DNA from: Aralia elata
Lineage: Eukaryota; Streptophyta; Magnoliopsida; Apiales; Araliaceae
Length of the DNA stretch: 64,000 nucleotides
Direction: 5' to 3'
Assembly: GCA_034770075.1 (NCBI GenBank)
Contig: CM068383.1
Coordinates: forward strand, 44,411,222 to 44,475,221
Both the position numbers and the translations under genes were made by a program. Below, piece after piece: positions 34,786 to 46,970 of the stretch. The stretch's first letter is position 1, and each line of letters opens with the position of its first letter. Below the pieces are notes generated by a model. That model was not told the origin of the DNA and did not search any database. It was given only the letters and a program-made list of their open reading frames with translations.

Positions 34786-35771
34786 AGACATAGAGAGATG
34801 GAAATAGAGAACATACATAGATAGATATATAGTTATAGAGATAGATACATTCATAGTTACATAGTTACGCAAGGAGTGAGACACAGAGCTGAACTTGGGA
34901 GATTGGAGACTGAAGAAGCATCGCAAGTAATTCAGATTAGAGACTTGAAGATTGAAGAACTTCTACTGAGTTTTTCTTATCCTCTATCTTATATTTGTAA
35001 TTTAATTGTAATGACTTATTTGGGATTCATGATTTTTATTTTCAGTATGAACTAAAATTGCAATTAAGGCTATAATTGAACCTTTTGTGTTTATGGATTA
35101 GTTATTTATTTGATTCCAATTATTATTTCATATTGAGTTGTCTATCATAATTTGTGTTTATTGAGTAATTGTCTGATCAACAATTAACGGATACTTTAGA
35201 TGAATTCGGGAGATAAAATCTAGGGTTAGATCTGAATGTGATAGCATGTATTCTTAATTATTTCCATGGGATGAATAATTGGGGTTGTGAAGTGAATAGG
35301 GATATCTCTTCCCTGCATGTAACTATTGGGAATTGGTGCTTAATGAATTTAATTCTTTAGTTTTGCATAGGAATATAGCAGAATTAATTGAGTTAGATAG
35401 ATTTATTTGATCACTTGGAAAAGGGCTTATGAATAACTTTGAATTCCTGTTAACAACTCTGTTGAAGTTAATAATTGGATGAATTGGATAATTAGTTTGT
35501 ATTATATAATTGGGGATATTGTAGTCTTAAGCCTTTAAAAATCTGAATTTCAACCTTTGTGTTAGTTTTTATTCTAGTTTTAATTTAATTAGTTTAATTG
35601 TTATACAAATTGTGATTGTTTAAATAAAATTGAATTGATATAGTACTAGTAGCTGGAAATCATTGAACAGAGATTCCCTGTGGGTTCGACACTCTATCTT
35701 ATCACTTTATTACTTGTTGATCGTGTATACTTGCACGTAATTGTTGATTGTGAAATCTGGCAACAAGTTTT

Positions 35772-35789
35772 TGGCGTCGTTGCCAGGGA
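35772..35789 (+). other. Element C primer binding site (tRNA-Asp-like)
   Basis: tggcgtcgttgccaggga, same place and near-same sequence as in B. Confidence 0.7.
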
Positions 35790-35909
35790 ATCTTTTTGTT
35801 TAATATTTATTTCCATATTAGTTATAATCAATTCAATCTTAATTTAAACAATTTATTTTTTATTTTTTTTATATTTCTTTTTCTGTTTTACTTCTTTTTG
35901 AGGTACACC

Positions 35910-37036
35910 ATGACTAACTATGACTATCAGTGGCCTTATACGAGAATAATTCAACCAAGAGCGACAGGGATTTATGAATTCGATGAATTGTCAGCACAGA
36001 TTGAGACACTTTCGAGGATGATTGACGCTTTTGCAGTACAACGTAGTCAAAGTGTGGCGGTGATTTGTGATTATTGTGCTGGAAATCATCCGAGTCATCA
36101 ATGTGCCATCAATTTTGAGTCGATGTAGTATGGTGGCAATTTCGATGATTACCCCAACAGTTATGCCTATCCAAACAACTATCATCAAGATTGGGGGTAT
36201 CAGCCGAATTTTTCATGGAGCCATAATAATCAAGTCCAAATCTTTGCTCCAGGTCACTCATACACTCCAAAATCTCAGGGTTCAGCCTCTCCACATGAAG
36301 AAAGGAAACTAAGTTCGGGGAGACCTTGGCGAGGTTTATTACAGCTATGGACGAAAGAATGAGTGATCAAGATCAGTTGTTGAACTTAGTGGATTTAAAT
36401 ATAAAAAGCCAAACAGTGTCGATTCGAAATCTTGAGAACCAGATGGGACAGCTTATCAACGCAGTCAACATTAGCTATCATTGTGTATGGCCCAGTGACG
36501 TGGTTCTCGAGGCTGATGGATTGCCCGTGCCAAAGCTACAACTGGATGTGCTAATTGATGATGATTTTGATATGGAGGAGAATAGTGGGGATCAGGAAGA
36601 TACCGCCGAAGAAAATCTAGCCGTGAGTTCCGACGCTGATGTACTGATTTTGTTAGTGCCCCATGTGCCTTCTTCACCAAACCACCACGTTCCGAGTAGT
36701 TTTGCAATCCCCTGCCCAATTGGTAGTCATATCGTCGGCAAAGCTCTATTTGACATCGGAGCTAACATGAATCTGGAGCCATGGTGGGATGAGAAAGGGG
36801 TCTATAAGAAGTTAGTTGATGATCCAGTTGTGTTCAAAAAGTTTCAATTCAATATTCTGTTCACAAACACAATGGAGCATAAGCCTGGCTATTTGAAGGT
36901 TATAAAGGAGATTCTACAGGAAATGAGTATGCTAGGTGATTTTGGATCAATGGCCCTTACAGAAGCAAAGCCCTCAGACGTGTCATTATTACTACTGGAT
37001 AGAGGATTCCTCAATTTTGGAAGAGGCATTGGATAA
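35910..37036 (+). pseudogene. Element C gag-C-terminus/protease-like ORF
   Basis: Homologous to 7341-8471 of B from the first residues (NYDYQWPYTRIIQPRA) to the last (FLNFGRGIG). It has the same knuckle, CDYCAGNHPSHQC, then Tyr/Asn-rich sequence, IRNLENQMGQL, the acidic linker, GSHIVGKALFDIGANMNLE in the protease-like part and an Athila-like spacing. The protease core reads D-I-G-A-N. A TAG at 36126-36128 and a one-base loss near 36315 break the frame; the part from 36326 is open to 37036. The ATG follows ttctttttgag/gtacacc, as in B. Confidence 0.7.
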
Positions 37037-38205
37037 AATAGGAAGTAGTCAGGCTGAAAAACTCTAAATCAAGCGCTTGATGGGAGGCGACCCAATCATT
37101 TTATTAGTCTTAGTATTTTAGTTTTCTATATTTTTGCATTTAGTTAGGATAGTAATAGTTAATTTCTAAGATTTTCAGTGCTTTGCTAGTCTCTCATGCT
37201 TCTAAAAAGGTTGTGCTAATCCATGCTATTCTATGTTGCTTTGAACAGGTAAAAGGTTTTGGGATTGTAGCAATTGAAGAGAGGAGGAAAAAATTAAAAT
37301 TTTCAAAAACAAGGATTCTCGCCCCGGCGAGATCCCAAGGCAAAAATGTTCGCCCCGGCGAGATCAGTTTAAAAAAAACTTTTAATTTGAAATCCCTCAC
37401 CAACCTTCAACGAAATCTCTAATCCGACTTCTTCCATTCGAAATCAATCAAAGATGTTCGTGAGGATGAATCCGAATGCAGTTCCAGTTCCAGTTTCCCG
37501 AGCCTCAGTCGTTGCCAGTTTTTCTATCATCCAGACTCTAATGATGTCGATCACACCGCTTGACCAGTTAGGGAAGTCCTCCGTTTTAATTTCTTTATTT
37601 TGCAAATAATGAGGACAGTGTTCATTATGAGTTTGGGGGTGGATTTGCTGTCATTATATATAGTCATGTCATACTGCATTACATAATTGTTTAGTTCACG
37701 TACTATGCATTGCATATTGTAGGAATAGTTTAAAAAAAAGTAAAAATTTTAAAATCACAAAAATATTTTCTTTTGCAGATTAATTTATTGCATTTTCTTA
37801 TAGATTTAGGGTCATATAAAATTGCATTTAGGTTTAGTTTGAGCAATAAATTGATGTAGAATATTTAAGGAAGGCCAATGATGAAAATTGTGATCAGTTA
37901 GTTAATTAGTTTAGCAAGACGGATTAGGAGTGCTAAATTATGAATTTTGACTGTTCCTGATTTTGTCAAGCTTAAGACCCTTTTAATTCTTTTATGCACA
38001 TATCCATTTGGTTGATCTAGTTTTACTTTGAGGAAGTTTATATGTTAAATGCTCATAGAAGATATTTCTGAACTCTATATCTTGTTTGATCATAACTTAA
38101 AGTGTAATATGAGGAAGAATATAATTTGGGAGAAATCTTGGTTAATTTGAAAAACAAATTGAAAATTTTGAACCTTCCCCAATTGAAAAAATGGATCATG
38201 TGGTG

Positions 38206-38314
38206 GGTTGAGATGGAGCGTAAAACACACTCACTCATAAACACATGCAGCGAGATGGAGCGTAAAACGCACTCATTCAATTGAAGGTGAGAAGGAGCGT
38301 AAAACGCACTCACT
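38206..38314 (+). repeat. Three-copy hairpin array in element C
   Basis: Copies of GAGCGTAAAACGCACTC at about 38206-38235 (inner arm decayed to ACAC), 38251-38275 and 38286-38314. Outer stems: TGAG/CTCA, GAG/CTC, and GTGAG/CTCAC. Homologous to the array of B with one copy fewer. Confidence 0.75.
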
Positions 38315-38774
38315 AAAAAAAAGAGAATGAAAAGAGAAAAAAATTATTTGAATTTGTGGGGAAGGGTTTTAAAAGGAGCTTAAATATTTTAAATAACCTT
38401 GTGATCTTCTAGTGATGTTTTTCTATATTTGCTTTGAGTTGTGGAAGATAAGCATATAGAGTTTTTATTGTTATACTAACCTTTTTGATATCTTTGATGA
38501 TGTATTTGGTTTCATGAGCTTCTTTGAGTGTTTTTTTTCGCTAGTTTGATACATTTGGATTCACACACACACGAAAGGGTTGAAAGTAAGATGATATTGG
38601 TGATAAGTTGATTTCTTGATGGTGCATAAATTTGAATTCTTGCTCAAATGTTAGTTACTGATCTTTGAGGTCTGATACTTATAATCTATATTGATTGATT
38701 GCTCGGTCGTAATACATCATGCATCTGCATTCATTTATATAGGTTTGTTTATTTTTGTTTTTCTTGTGTTTTTG

Positions 38775-38810
38775 CTTGAGGACAAGCAAAGATTTAAGTT
38801 TGGGGGTATT
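38775..38810 (+). other. Element C polypurine tract
   Basis: ttgaggacaagcaaagattt then aagtttgggggtatt directly before the 3' LTR; identical to that of B over most of its length. Confidence 0.75.
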
Positions 38811-40531
38811 TGATGAGTGTGTTTTATACTTACGAATTAAGTATGTTTGACTTGATAATTTGTTAGTTCTTAAGTATTTTAAGTTAGTATTAGATATTTA
38901 TAGTGTTTTTATGTAATTTTGTAGGAATGAGCAAGGAAACGCAATTCGAACATCTTTTGGAGTACAACATGCGAGCAAGTGCGAGAAGGGAAGATTACAG
39001 GGCTTTTAACATTAAAATAGATGCATGTTCTTAGTTTGGAACTTGGATTTTATTGTAGATTTACTTATTAGCTTTCCGGAACATCTTGAATCACCTCAAT
39101 CGGAGTTCGGATGCGAGAGTTATGACATTTTTATCAACAGAGATCATGGTTTGGAGTTGTCATTTACATAACAGCCACTTCAAGCTCAATTTCAACCATG
39201 CTCCGGTCTGAATCTCTCAATTATCAAAGAATGAAAGTTGTATATCTCGTCGATATCTTCGATTTGGTAGGTGGCAGGCCTCGTAACTCCTCCCAGATCA
39301 CAAGTTATGACCATTTTATCAACAGACATCGAAGCTGAAAATATTTTCTCGCAGGGCAAGAATCTCAGGCTTAAATTTCTCGCCGGGGCGAGAACCTCTC
39401 TGCCCAACTTCGCCGGGGCGAGGATTTTACAAAGGAATTTCTCGCCGGGGCGAGAATGCGCGGAAAGGAAAAAATATTTTAATTCAGTTCTTTTTGGAAA
39501 TCGATTTGGAATTGGATTCTTTCTATTGATTTGATTCAGAAACTATAAAGGAGACATAGAGAGATGGAAATAGAGAACATACATAGATAGATATATAGAT
39601 ATAGAGATAGATACATTTATAGTTACGTAGTTACGCAAGGATTGAGACACAGAGCTGAACTTGGGAGATTGGAGACTGAAGAAGCATCGCAAGTAATTCA
39701 GATTAGAGACTTGAAGATTGAAGAACTTCTACTGAGTTTTTCTTATCCTCTATCTTATATTTGTAATTTAATTGTGATGACTTAGTTGGGATTCATGATT
39801 TTTATTTTCAATATGAACTAAATTTGCAATTAAGGCTACAATTGAACCTTTTATGTTTATGGATTAGTTATTTATTTGATTCCAATTATTATTTCATATT
39901 GAGTTGTCTATCATAATTTGTGTTTATTGAGTAATTGTCTGATCAACAATTAACGGATACTTTAGATGAATTCGGGAGATAAAATCTAGGGTTAGATCTG
40001 AATGTGATAGCATGTATTCTTAATTATTTGCATGGGATGAATAATTGGGGTTGTGAAGTGAATAGGGATATCTCTTCGCTGCATGTAACTATTCAGAATT
40101 AGTGCTTAATGAATTTAATTCTTTAGTTTTTCATAGGAATATCGCAGAATTAATTGAGTTAGATAAATTTATTTGATCACTTGGAAAAGGGTTTATGAAT
40201 AACTTTGAATTCCTGTTAACAACTCTGTTGAAGTTAATAATTGGATGAATTGGATAATTAGTTTGTATTATATAATTGGGGATATTGTAGTCTTAAGCCT
40301 TTAAAAATCTGAATTTCAACCTTTGTGTTAGTTTTTATTCTAGTTTTAATTTAATTAGTTTAATTGTTATACAAATTGTGATTGTTTAAATAAAATTGAA
40401 TTGATATAGTACTAGTAGCTGGAAATCATTGAACAAAGATTCCCTGTGGGTTCGACACTCTATCTTATCACTTTATTACTTGTTGATCGTGTATACTTGC
40501 ACGTAATTGTTGATTGTGAAATCTGGCAACA
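38811..40531 (+). repeat. Element C 3' LTR
   Basis: 1721 bp, TGATGAG...GCAACA, followed by gagat at 40532-40536. Confidence 0.9.
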
Positions 40532-40536
40532 GAGAT

Positions 40537-40878
40537 CCTGAACCACCGTCTCCTTTTATTCTAGAGCGGTCAGACGCTCTGCTGCCTGCTCTTCTAATTC
40601 CTTAACCCGATCCTGTAACTCTATGTTACGGTTATACACTACATCAAACATCTCAGCTCCTATTGAGAAAAGTGGTATCTCTTCAGTATCCTCTTCTTCT
40701 TCCTCCTCCATCTCTTCCTCCTCAGATTCCGGATCAAACCCAGGCGTATACTCCGGACCTACAACAATAACTAATGGGGATGACTCCCTAGATACTAACT
40801 GCTCCCAGACTGCATGAATGTCCCGGGGCTCCTCCTCCCTAGCCTGGTTAGATCCTCCTATATCAGTAATCTTGACAT
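40537..40878 (-). pseudogene. Element E pre-gag ORF, upstream part
   Basis: From the ATG at 40878-40876 the frame shifts by one base almost at once. The main frame then shows SNQAREEEPRDIHAVWEQLV, matching AREEEETYTDIPVVSEQLV near the start of the F ORF. Then come a run of Glu/Asp and a coiled-coil-type stretch (LQDRVKELEEQAAERLTAL). One TAA follows. Element C interrupts it; the remainder is 19538-19293. The function is unknown. Confidence 0.65.
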
Positions 40879-41088
40879 CAAAATATTTTAAGTTTTAATT
40901 ACTACTCGATACTACTCGCGAGCACATAAGTTATCAACAAGTAAGCACATAAATCAGCTAATTATTTATCTTCAATGAATTCCTTAATTCATTCCTTAGA
41001 ACTCGATAAGAGTTTTACCACCACTATGTTTTTGATCTCCTATATGATTATAGCCTAAGGTTTCCCCACCTAAAGTTCATAACCTAAA

Positions 41089-41100
41089 GCTCTAATACCA
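41089..41100 (-). other. Element E primer binding site (tRNA-Met-like)
   Basis: Minus-strand TGGTATTAGAGC next to the LTR end, identical to that of A. Confidence 0.7.
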
Positions 41101-41103
41101 ACT

Positions 41104-44100
41104 TGTGACACCGCTAAATCCGGGTACTTCAATTCCACAGATCTGGTGCTCATTATCCATTACATCCATATCTAAATACCCACAATAAAAGATAATAGCA
41201 TTAATAAACTTAATAAACAATACTCCCATTAAAGGGTTACATCTCAAGTAAAATCCCAGGTCATCTAACCTTTATTATATCATTTGCTGAATAAAACATA
41301 ATAATAAATAAGTCTCATTACATAAGCTTTGTCAAATAAAAGTAGATTATTCTTCATTAATTGTTCATCTTGGTCTTGCCCTTGCCCTTGCTCGTGGACG
41401 GCTCATCAGACCTCTCAATCTTAGCTACAACGATTTATGCAAGGGTGAGCAAAACAATTGTCCACCAGGGTAACAACAACGATAATAACTTAGAAATAAT
41501 CAATAAATAGATTTCAATTGAAAAATATAATCTTTTCTGAAATCAGTCAACGATAATCAAGAACTGATTGAATCAAGATTAGAAAGCAAGATCAAAAGTA
41601 CATCCGAGGGTCACAAGACCACTATGGCCTAGGTTAGCAAGTGTCTTTACTGTAACCTTTAACAGTCTTATAGACTATATGGACCATCCATCTCGTACTC
41701 CGGAGGATCAGCCCTTCGTACAATGTATTGTGCACAAATATTTTAACGCTATTGCGTAATATAAGCCCCTATAATAGGGTTGTTCATCTCAACATTGACA
41801 TTAGGATACGCAACAAAGGTAGTTTGGTTTAGATTAGCTTCAATGGAAATTCTAGATTTTAGAACGCCCATCAAATATGGACTAGTCGAATTAATAAGGG
41901 TTCGCTAGCCACTTAAGAGTTTGATACAACAATATAAGATTGTACAATGATATTTATGATCAAGGATCGAACAACAATAATTCATAATTGAATAAACATT
42001 TTATATCGAAGTAATACTTTTAAAAGAATCATAAATCTTAATTTGAAATTACATACTTTGAACAATCTAGGAAAGCCTTGCTTGAAATAAAGAAGCAAAG
42101 GTTAGGAACTTGCACAATATAAAAGTAGAGTTAAGAAACTTGCCTCGTGCGTTAGCTAAACAATTACAACTCACGTTCTCCAATATTCTACATATACCAT
42201 AAGGATCACAATATCAATTAGTTACATTACAACAATGTTTGTAAGTTTAGCTTCCATTTCACTTAACTTAGTTATCCTAGCTAAGTTTATAGTCTTTAAC
42301 TTTAGCTGACTATACTAACCACATACCACGAATCTTGTAACCTTTTCTAGCATATAACATAAGGCTTAGCACTTAAACAGCATTACTAAACCTCGCGAAC
42401 ATCAAACTTAAATCTTATATAACTTATTAATTTGTAACTTATAATCATCATCCGTGTGATTACAACGTGTTATTAAGTTTTATAACATGTTTTACATTTC
42501 ATCACAATCATACATTAAGGTTATATAAACATTCCTAGAATTATACACTTAAATGCTTATTACTGGGTCTGTTATGGTACTAACGCGGCCGCGCCACTTT
42601 TGTACTGGGCACCAGCGCGACAACGCCCGACTGTAGAATCTGTTTTCTTTTCCCAGTTCGTGGTTTTGAACTCTGTTACCCCATACATTCTTCACTTAAG
42701 GTCCCATTTAGCTAATCACAGATGCTATAAACTTAATAAACACAAAACTAAACATCTACAAAACCATTTCAACATCTCAGAACTTCAAATAAATAAATTA
42801 AGGACTCAAATTCCATGTTCATGCTAATTTTTTTACTATTTCGACAAATTATACGGAATCATCCACTCTGACTTCGTTTTACCATAATTTTGATCCATTC
42901 AAGTTGCATTGTTTTCGTATTTTAGAGTATTACAATTATCAACCATCAATTTATAACTTAAAGCATGGAATCACAACCAATTTTGCCTCTAAAATAGACC
43001 ATAATATACATACTAAACCAAAAGTTTAATTCTTCCTATTTAACACATATATACGAATTTGATTACTACAAATTCTATTATAGATGATATATAACAGATT
43101 ATACACACCCATAAACATATATATCCTTATCCTTTATTAAATCATACAACCAAATTAATTTTTACAGAAAACTTAAAGAATAAGGACCAATCATTTTAAA
43201 GTTGATTTTCTTATTCGATCCTCCTAATCTTAGTTAGATGATCAATTACTTGGTAAATATTCTCCTTCTTCCCTTGATTTCTCATAGCTCCCTTCCAATT
43301 TCATAAAACACTCACTCTCTCTCTTTTAGATGAACTCTGTTCTTTTGCAAATGAACAAAAAGAATAAACTGAAGAAATAGTAATGGCTTACTACGTTACA
43401 ATAATACGTATAGTCTGAACAGTTAGAAAAAACAAAGGGTCTAAGCCTTATTTGGGAAAATCCAATTAAGCTCCCCTTAGTTTATTTTCATTTTATTTAT
43501 TATTTCTTTACTATATGATACATCCTTTTTTCCCTAAATGTCGCACTTAATTTTATTGCTAAATTATTAACCACATCCTTCCCAAAATATTGATAATTAC
43601 ATTCGACTAATTATTTATCCATTAAGCCAATTTTGATATTTTAAATTGAGTTAAATTGGTTTTATTAAATTAAACCTTATCAATATAATTATAATTTTTA
43701 TTTAGCCCTCTAATTTAACTATTTAATTAAATTAGAACATTACCATTCCATTAGCTTATTAAAAATACGCACCGACTAGAAAATCATTTAACACAATTTA
43801 ATTAATATTATCGCACCTAAATAAATTATTCCACAATAATTTCCATCAAATATTTATTTTATTCAATAAATAAACCAACTAAAATATTTATTTAATTCGA
43901 TAAATATTTTTAATTATTTAGAAAAATAACATTCGTTACACCAAATCTTATCTTCCCTTTCTAGGGAGATACTTTCAAAAATACATAGCTACTTATGTCA
44001 AAATCTCTTTTCTGACGATGCTGATCCGCATACTTCTTATGTCGATCTTGGGTTGTTATTAGCCTTGACATTATCAATTTAATAATTTCTGCAATTTGCT

Positions 44101-44248
44101 AAACCAATTCTAGTCCCAACAATTGGCGTTCCCCTACCTCATCCCAGCATAGTGGCATTCTGCATATTCTCTCGTTCAATGCTTCGTAAGGCAGCATGCG
44201 TATACTCACGTAATAACTATTATTATACGCGAATTCTACTAGAGGTAG
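41104..44248 (-). repeat. Element E 5' LTR (cut at 44248)
   Basis: On the minus strand it ends in gcggtgtcaca by the PBS. It holds the Tekay-type terminal block (ttgctcacccttgcat near 41430), the paired 'ccctataataggg' block near 41770, one GCGGCCGCGCC palindrome at 42583-42595 and an AT-rich part around 43480-43930. No gene. No TATA box was reached before the break, so the rest of the LTR probably lies beyond the nested insertions at the right. Confidence 0.65.
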
Positions 44249-44665
44249 TGTAGCGCCCCCAAATTCGGGTACCTTCAAACCCAGGTCTGGTGCACCATGG
44301 TATTACCCATTCAACACAATAATATCGACATAAATGTAATTACTAAGTTATTACAATATGACTTACTTTATATCCCAAGTTCTAAGTCCTTTAAATCATT
44401 ACACCACATAAACATAATAATAATTATTACATAAGTCATAATGTTACATCATTCATAGTACATTAACACAATTACATAAACGAATATCTATAATCCTCTA
44501 CTCGTTAATTTTTCCTTTGCCTATGTCCTTATGGGAACTCTCGACACGTTCTGGCTTCGCTGAAAATATTTAATTTAAAGCAAGGATGAGCAACAATACT
44601 CAGCAAGTATAATAGTTGTAATAACAACAAAATCAAGAATAATGACTTCTCTAACTGAAAACTTC
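44249..44665 (-). mobile_element. LTR J: Tekay-type LTR end, minus strand
   Basis: Minus-strand end ...ccgaatttgggggcgctaca resembles the ends of the A and F LTRs and contains the 'ctgagtattgttgctcatcc' block. No PBS follows at its left, so it is a solo LTR or a 3' LTR inserted in the E LTR; ggtag (44244-44248) would be the left duplication. It is cut by the A-tailed insertion at 44666. Confidence 0.6.
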
Positions 44666-45201
44666 TTTTTTTTGCTAAATTTGTTTGTATATTAAAAATG
44701 CAAAAAATTAAGGATATTACAATGAAGATCAGAACATAGACCTCTTCTCTCGAGAGGGCTAAAACACCTAGAAAAGACTAGGAAACCAATGCCTAACCTA
44801 ATTAAAATATTCCTCACAACCCGAGGTTAGGCAAAAGAAAATAGCTAAAAAGCACTTATCTAAATTAGATAATGAAATGAAGCAACAACAAAGAGGGATC
44901 ATAAGTAGAGAATTTGTTGTAACATCCTAAAAAGGCTTATAGTCACACCAAATTATGTTGCGTACGAGGCCCACCTGTAAAATTGCTACAACAAAGACGA
45001 ACCACAAGATAAACATTAAAAATAATAGTCCAAAATGGTTGCAGCATATGAAAAGGTGCTAGTTCCAGCAAGAACACTAGACCCCACCATCCGGATAAGC
45101 CACGAAGCAAGCCATCCGGATATGCAATTTGAAAAGCAATCCAAATTAATCACAGACCATTTTTTGGAGACTATAATTTAAAATTCAAACCAGCCAGCAA
45201 C
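44666..45201 (-). mobile_element. Retroposed fragment with A-tail (LINE-like 3' end)
   Basis: A T-run at 44666-44673 is the A-tail of a minus-strand insertion. Upstream of it the sequence reads like a transcript 3' UTR (gagagaagaggtctatgttc, then ttcattgtaatatcc) with no coding frame. It could be a 5'-truncated LINE or a processed transcript; no duplication could be assigned, because LTR H cuts it on the right. Confidence 0.35.
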
Positions 45202-45948
45202 TGTAATATCCGAGACCTTTATGTAATTCGATGAATATTTTTTGTAATGAAATTTTGTGAAACTCGATGTGATTAATTAAATGTATGTATATGTGCTATG
45301 TGATGAAACGTATTTTTAATGGTTAGTTTAAACAAATTTAATTGTTTGAATTAACTAAGAAAGATAACAATTTTATAAAATGCAAGAAATAGAATTAAAA
45401 CTCAAATTTGAGTTCGGAGTGGAATTTGAAGATGCAGATTGTATATTTGAGTCCGGAACGTCGAAATTAGTAAGAATAGACTGTAAGCACAAAATGTGTC
45501 AGGGTTGACTTTTTGGTCAAAGTTAACCGGTTGACTTTTTCGGATAAAAAGTCAAACTCGAATTTCGGAGTCTAATTTGATGAAACAAATATTTTCACGA
45601 CATTCAGAACATCGATTTTAGTAGGAATGGACTATAGTATCGAAAATGTTGATTCCGAAGGACAAAATGGTCAAATGGCTTATTAATTGATTAAAATAAT
45701 AATTTTCAAAGAAATTGGGAGATCAGCTGAACTGGTGGGACCCACATGGCTGCTAATTTAATCAATTTGAGAGGGAGTGCACGGTTATTAGAAATTAAAG
45801 GAGAGAGAGTAATAATTTGGGGGCTTTCTTTTAATTCTCAACTTTTCAATTTCTCAACCTCCACTTTTACCTCAACTGATACATGGGAAATTCCAAGAGG
45901 CTTGCAATTAATGAATTTAGGGTTAAGATCATAAAGGAAATCAAGCAC

Positions 45949-45956
45949 TATAAAAA
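45949..45956 (+). promoter_or_regulatory. TATA box of LTR H
   Basis: TATAAAAA in gcactataaaaacatctcc, about 750 bases from the LTR start. Confidence 0.55.
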
Positions 45957-46396
45957 CATCTCCTTGCTAATATTCCTCTTTTTGCAAAATACTTTCTAGC
46001 CGAGAGAGAAAATTAAGAGTGTGAAAGAGAGAACGAGAAGGATTGCTGGAGGTTGCAAAGGAGATTAACCAAGTAGGAGGTGAACCAATATCAGATTGCA
46101 ACAAACGAGAAATAGCATTCAAGAGGTTAGTTTTGAACTCTTGTATTGTTAGTTATAAGAAAAAGTGATAATACTTGCATAAAAGTGAATGGATATATAT
46201 TGCTTGGGTTGTGCTGGTTATATTGTTGATTGTAGATGATCATAAGTCTGAAAGGAACGAAAATTTGTGTATTAAACGTGCTTATAATGTATTGAAATTC
46301 AATGGTCTAAACTATGTATGCTTTATGTTTGTGTAAATGTCTTTAAGAAGCTAAAATTGGTTCATAATAGCAGCACCCTGTAATACCTATGTCTGC

Positions 46397-46970
46397 GTAC
46401 CAGCGCGGTCACGCTGGTACTAAGGCTAAACAAGGCGCGGTCGCGCCTGTACCATAACAAAAACTGATGTTTTCTTTTTAATTGTTCAGCCTTTAGAACC
46501 CAACGTAACCTAGTATAATAAGCATGAAGAAGTTTTAAACACCTATTAAGTTGTATCATGAGTACGTTATCACAAAGTTGAATTGTAAGTTTTAATTTGA
46601 TACATTTTAAAGGAAAAGCTACCTTGAATTCAAGAAATGATGTAGATATATTCTAGTAACATTGAGCATGTGTATCAAAACCTATGTAGCAATAATCTGA
46701 GGGTCAAATATGATATTGGTCATTCCTTAATGAAAAGAACTATTAAGCTTGTTTTCGAAAAGAAAATTTCAAAATGAGATAATTGAATATCGAATGCATA
46801 GATTTATTTTGGTTTTATGTTTTCTGAATATTGTGTGCATGTGTTGTATGCAAGGACCCCAACATGATAGTAAGAGAGTTGTGCATGAAAAATCTAAGTT
46901 CTGGGCTGGAATGGGAGTAGCGCGGCCGCGCCACTCCCAAGTATATATGCAGCGCGGCCGCGCCATGCTA
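46397..46970 (+). repeat. GC palindromes with outer stems in LTR H
   Basis: 46397-46420 has perfect 9-base arms GTACCAGCG/CGCTGGTAC. 46434-46447 is GGCGCGGTCGCGCC. 46912-46939 places GCGCGGCCGCGC inside arms TGGGAGT/ACTCCCA. Near 46952-46964 a fourth GCGCGGCCGCGCC follows. Core motif as in the B LTR, although H is a different retrotransposon lineage. Confidence 0.75.

Larger units (their letters stand above)
34058..35765 (+). repeat. Element C 5' LTR, main part
   Basis: Continues from 19557 across D; total about 1722 bp against 1721 bp for the 3' LTR. Same family as the B LTR at both ends, but the palindrome cluster is of a different sequence. Confidence 0.9.
37037..38810 (+). other. Element C non-coding 3' region
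   Basis: No convincing gene. Holds two CTCGCCCCGGCGAG-type palindromes (37317-37332, 37349-37363), the inverse of the LTR motif, an internal PPT-like module (37609-37643) and the hairpin array at 38206-38314. Confidence 0.65.
19544..40531 (+). mobile_element. Element C: non-autonomous Athila-like element, split by D
   Basis: After removing D (19558-34052 plus one ggttt), C is about 6.5 kb: 5' LTR 19544-19557 plus 34058-35765, PBS 35772-35789, gag-end/PR-like ORF 35910-37036, non-coding region and 3' LTR 38811-40531. It shares LTR ends, PBS, ORF and 3' architecture with B but differs in LTR palindromes and in many substitutions, so B and C are two subfamilies of one non-autonomous family. Confidence 0.85.
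16736..44248 (-). mobile_element. Element E: oldest Tekay-type chromovirus, nested host
   Basis: Minus-strand order: 5' LTR 44248-41104 (itself cut at 44248), PBS 41100-41089, pre-gag ORF 40878-40537 and 19538-19293 split by element C, gag 18871-17783, PR-RT 17782-16736 cut by element A. Several stops per gene and multiple later insertions make it the oldest recognisable layer. Remaining pol and 3' LTR are off the left edge. Confidence 0.75.
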
